Shown here: one piece after another, positions 60,801-64,000 of the stretch | Numbering within the stretch: position 1 is the stretch's first letter | Layout of the letters: each line of letters starts with the position of its first letter | Source of the DNA: Brachyhypopomus gauderio | Lineage: Eukaryota; Chordata; Actinopteri; Gymnotiformes; Hypopomidae | Direction of reading: 5' to 3' | DNA: 64,000 nt | Assembly (NCBI RefSeq): GCF_052324685.1 | Contig: NW_027507207.1 | Span: 1 to 64,000, forward strand | Translations under genes and position numbers: made by a program | The notes under the pieces: model-generated | What the model was told of the DNA's origin: nothing | What the model saw: the letters and a program-made list of their open reading frames with translations, nothing else | The model's database searches: none

Positions 60801-61249
60801 AGACGCTGCTGTTTTGTAACATTTTATCAGCATTTGCATTTTGTAGTTGGCAGCTTCAGTCAGCCGTGTCAGCCGGTCGTCGGCCGTAGGGGTTTTCCTG
60901 AGGTGTGTTGCTGTGATGTCGCCTGGTCTCCCGCTTCTCTGCAGGTGCCGTAATGATTCAGTGCTGATGCGCGACGGAGAGCTTTCGGGTGTCTGCCTCC
61001 GTCTGACGGACGGCTTGCCTCACCCACTGACTCATTGTCTTGTCTGTGTGCGCCGATTGCCTCACAGTCTGGCTGTCTGCCTCTTTAAAGCTGAGTTTTG
61101 ACTGCTAGAACGTCTGTTTCCCTCTTCGACTGTTGCTGGGGGAGCAGCTGTCCAGCTGTGGCGAAGCCGAGCAGCATCGAATTCCCCCTTGTCCCTCACC
61201 TCCGGTATTCCTAATGTTCATGCTCCTCCTACTAATCTTCAAACTCCCC
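57879..61249 (+). other. vav2: vav2 intron 1, no gene recognised
   Basis: Non-coding. It contains a codon-like stretch on the minus strand at about 58065-58160 (see findings), a G run at 58822-58828, a CT run at 59047-59069, a C run at 59488-59500 and a CT run at 60109-60125. No exon is confirmed. Confidence 0.5.
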
Positions 61250-63401
61250 CACATCTCCCAATCACCTCACCACACCGCCCAAACACTCCCCACACCACAC
61301 AATCACCTCACCACACCTCCCACACACTCCCCACACCGCCCAATCACCTCACCACACCGCCCAATCACCTCACCACACCACCCAATCACCTCACCACACC
61401 GCCCAATCACCTCACCACACCGCCCAATCACCTCACCACACCGCCCAATCACCTCACCACACCTCCCACACACTCCCCACACCACACAATCACCTCACCA
61501 CACCGCCCAATCACCTCACCACACCGCCCAAACACTCCCCACACCACACAATCACCTCACCACACCTCCCACACACTCCCCACACCACCCAATCACCTCA
61601 CCACACCGCCCAATCACATCACCACACCTCCCACACACTCCCCACACCACACAATCACCTCACCACACCGCCCAATCACCTCACCACACCGCCCAATCAC
61701 CTCACCACACCGCCCAAACACTCCCCACACCACACAATCACCTCACCACACCTCCCACACACTCCCCACACCGCCCAATCACCTCACCACACCTCCCACA
61801 CACTCCCCACACCGCCCAATCACCTCACCACACCTCCCACACACTCACCACACCGCCCAATCACCTCACCACACCTCCCACACACTCCCCACACCACACA
61901 ATCACCTCACCACACCACACAATCACCTCACCACACCTCCCACACACTCCCCACACCACACAATCACCTCACCACACCTCCCACACACTCCCCACACCGC
62001 CCAATCACCTCACCACACCGCCCAATCACCACACCACACAATCACCTCACCACACCTCCCACACACTCCCCACACCACACAATCACCTCACCACACCGCC
62101 CAAACACTCCCCACACCACACAATCACCTCACCACACCTCCCACACATTCCCCACACCGCCCAATCACCTCACCACACCGCCCAATCACCTCACCACACC
62201 GCCCAATCACCTCACCACACCACACAATCACCTCACCACACAATCACCTCACCACACAATCACCTCACCACACCACACAATCACCTCACCACACCTCCCA
62301 CACACTCCCCACACCACACAATCACCTCACCACACCACACAATCACCTCACCACACCTCCCATACACTCCCCACACCACACAATCACCTCAACACACCAC
62401 ACAATCACCTCACCACACCTCCCATACACTCCCCACACCACACAATCACCTCAACACACCACACAATCACCTCACCACACCTCCCACACACTCCCCACAC
62501 CACCCAATCACCTCACCACACCGCCCAATCACATCACCACACCTCCCACACACTCCCCACACCACCCAATCACCTCACCACACCGCCCAATCACCTCACC
62601 ACACCGCCCAATCACCTCACCACACCACACAATCACCTCACCACACCACACAATCACCTCACCACACCACACAATCACCTCACCACACCTCCCACACACA
62701 CCCCACACCACACAATCACCTCACCACATCTCCCACACACTCCCCACACCACACAATCACCTCACCACACCACACAATCACCTCACCACACCTCCCATAC
62801 ACTCCCCACACCACACAATCACCTCAACACACCCCACAATCACCTCACCACACCTCCCACACACTCCCCACACCACACAATCACCACACCACACAATCAC
62901 CTCACCACACCTCCCACACACTCCCCACACCACACAATCACCTCACCACACCTCCCACACACTCCCCACACCACACAATCACCTCACCACACCGCCCAGT
63001 CACCTCATCACACCTCCCAAACACTCCCCACACCACACAATCACCTCACCACACCTCCCACACACTCCCCACACCACACAATCACCTCACCACACCTCCC
63101 ACACACTCCCCACACCACACAATCACCTCACCACACCTCCCACACACTCCCCACACCACACAATCACCTCACCACACCGCCCAGTCACCTCATCACACCT
63201 CCCAAACACTCCCCACACCACACAATCACCTCACCACACCTCCCACACACTCCCCACACCACACAATCACCTCACCACACCTCCCACACACTCCCCACAC
63301 CACACAATCACCTCACCACACCTCCCACACACTCCCCACACCACACAATCACCTCACCACACCGCCCAGTCACCTCATCACACCTCCCAAACACTCCCCC
63401 A
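61250..63401. repeat. 2.15-kb minisatellite with higher-order structure
   Basis: About 100 monomers of 20-21 bp are of three main types: ACCGCCCAATCACCTCACC.., ACCACACAATCACCTCACC.. and ACCTCCCACACACTCCCCAC. The plus strand is almost free of G, while the minus strand is G/T-rich. Near the right end the variant ACCGCCCAGTCACCTCATCA recurs at 62991, 63176 and 63361, a 185-bp higher-order period. Open frames of 925 and 786 codons across it are artefacts of stop-free units. Confidence 0.95.
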
Positions 63402-64000
63402 CAATGCTCTCCTTCACCCACTTTCCCTTTTTATTGCATTCCTCTTTCCCTTCGTCATCTCTCCCTCCCTCCTCTTCTCCTGCTGCATTCTTTCCTTTTT
63501 GTGTGTTTTGTTTGTCTTGGTGGAGATGCTCTCGGGGACCGTCCTGTAAACTTCCATTTAAAGCGGGAGGCAGGAGGCAGCTTGTGTGTACCGTTCCCCT
63601 CCTCCGGAGAAAGGTAATGCGTTATTCTGCACACGGGCCGGAGGCTCAGCAGTGCTGGGCTGTAGCAGCCGACGGCGCTCTGCTGTCTGGGTCTGGCCTC
63701 CTTTATTCCCCTTTCTACATTTCTTCAAGATTCATTCGTTTTTTTGCTGAAAATGTGTGGCGGGTTCTCACAGCCTTCATTACACTTCATCACAGATTGG
63801 ACCCAAAGATCAGCATACACACCCAAGGCGTGGAGTTTACCCAAACCACTGCTATGTCTGGAAACACCTACGGTGCTTCATTTAGTACCTGTAGGTTTGA
63901 GTGCGCATGACAGAGACGTGAACCGAAAGAAAGAAAGAGGAAGAAACAACTGAGAGATGTATTGTGGTTGAGTAAGTAGGCTGAAGCAGGTTGGGGAGGT
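63402..64000 (+). other. vav2: vav2 intron 1, right edge
   Basis: T/C-rich then mixed unique sequence to the window end. I see no splice sites flanking a frame resembling the second half of the VAV CH domain. Confidence 0.5.

Noticed and set aside
61133..63910. 925- and 786-codon open frames of Pro/His/Thr/Ser repeats
   Set aside because: They are stop-free readings of the 20/21-bp minisatellite in two frames at once, with no domain and no flanking gene structure.

Overview
The window is vertebrate nuclear DNA, almost certainly from a ray-finned fish. The evidence is split genes with GT/AG introns, four recognisable vertebrate genes, compact introns, many dinucleotide and minisatellite arrays, a tRNA-derived fish-type SINE and small non-autonomous DNA transposons. 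There are no bacterial, plasmid or phage features. The SINE type would suit an otophysan such as a catfish or characin, but that is a weak inference.

Layout from left to right: (1) 1-4893 holds the last three coding exons of a retinoid X receptor gene, rxra (+), ending in the RXR-alpha type C-terminus. Its 3' UTR and a repeat-rich tail-to-tail spacer follow to about 9.6 kb. (2) 9.6-18.5 kb holds a complete wdr5 gene (-). Its 13 coding exons (11132-15613) assemble into exactly 334 codons plus stop, and a 22-bp minisatellite of about 49 copies fills part of its 5' intron. (3) 18.3-20.9 kb is a CpG-rich divergent promoter region between wdr5 and brd3. It contains a near-perfect 35-bp inverted repeat. 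(4) 21050-26160 is a complete brd3 BET gene (+), with 10 coding exons giving 680 codons, followed by a long A/T-rich 3' UTR. (5) 29.8-31.04 kb is the promoter, 5' UTR and first coding exon of vav2 (+). (6) 31043-64000 is the unfinished first intron of vav2, about 33 kb. I recognise no further exon in it. It contains simple repeats, duplicated segments, a hAT-like element with a nested foldback, a pogo/Tigger-like MITE and a 2.15-kb minisatellite with a 185-bp higher-order period.

The gene order rxra-wdr5-brd3-vav2 is the same as the human 9q34 block RXRA-WDR5-BRD3-VAV2. From memory of the human map, rxra looks inverted here relative to its neighbours. wdr5 (scaffold of H3K4 methyltransferase complexes) and brd3 (acetyl-histone reader) are head-to-head chromatin genes. 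rxra encodes a nuclear receptor and vav2 a Rho-family guanine nucleotide exchange factor.

The most unusual signals are: a 44-bp tandem duplication that copies a brd3 3' splice site; an rxra intron whose acceptor is embedded in a TG/TAAC minisatellite; the apparent lack of the conserved Lys/Glu-rich segment after the brd3 NET domain; the hairpin between wdr5 and brd3; and the wdr5 5'-intron minisatellite. All coordinates come from reading the sequence by eye, with no alignment.
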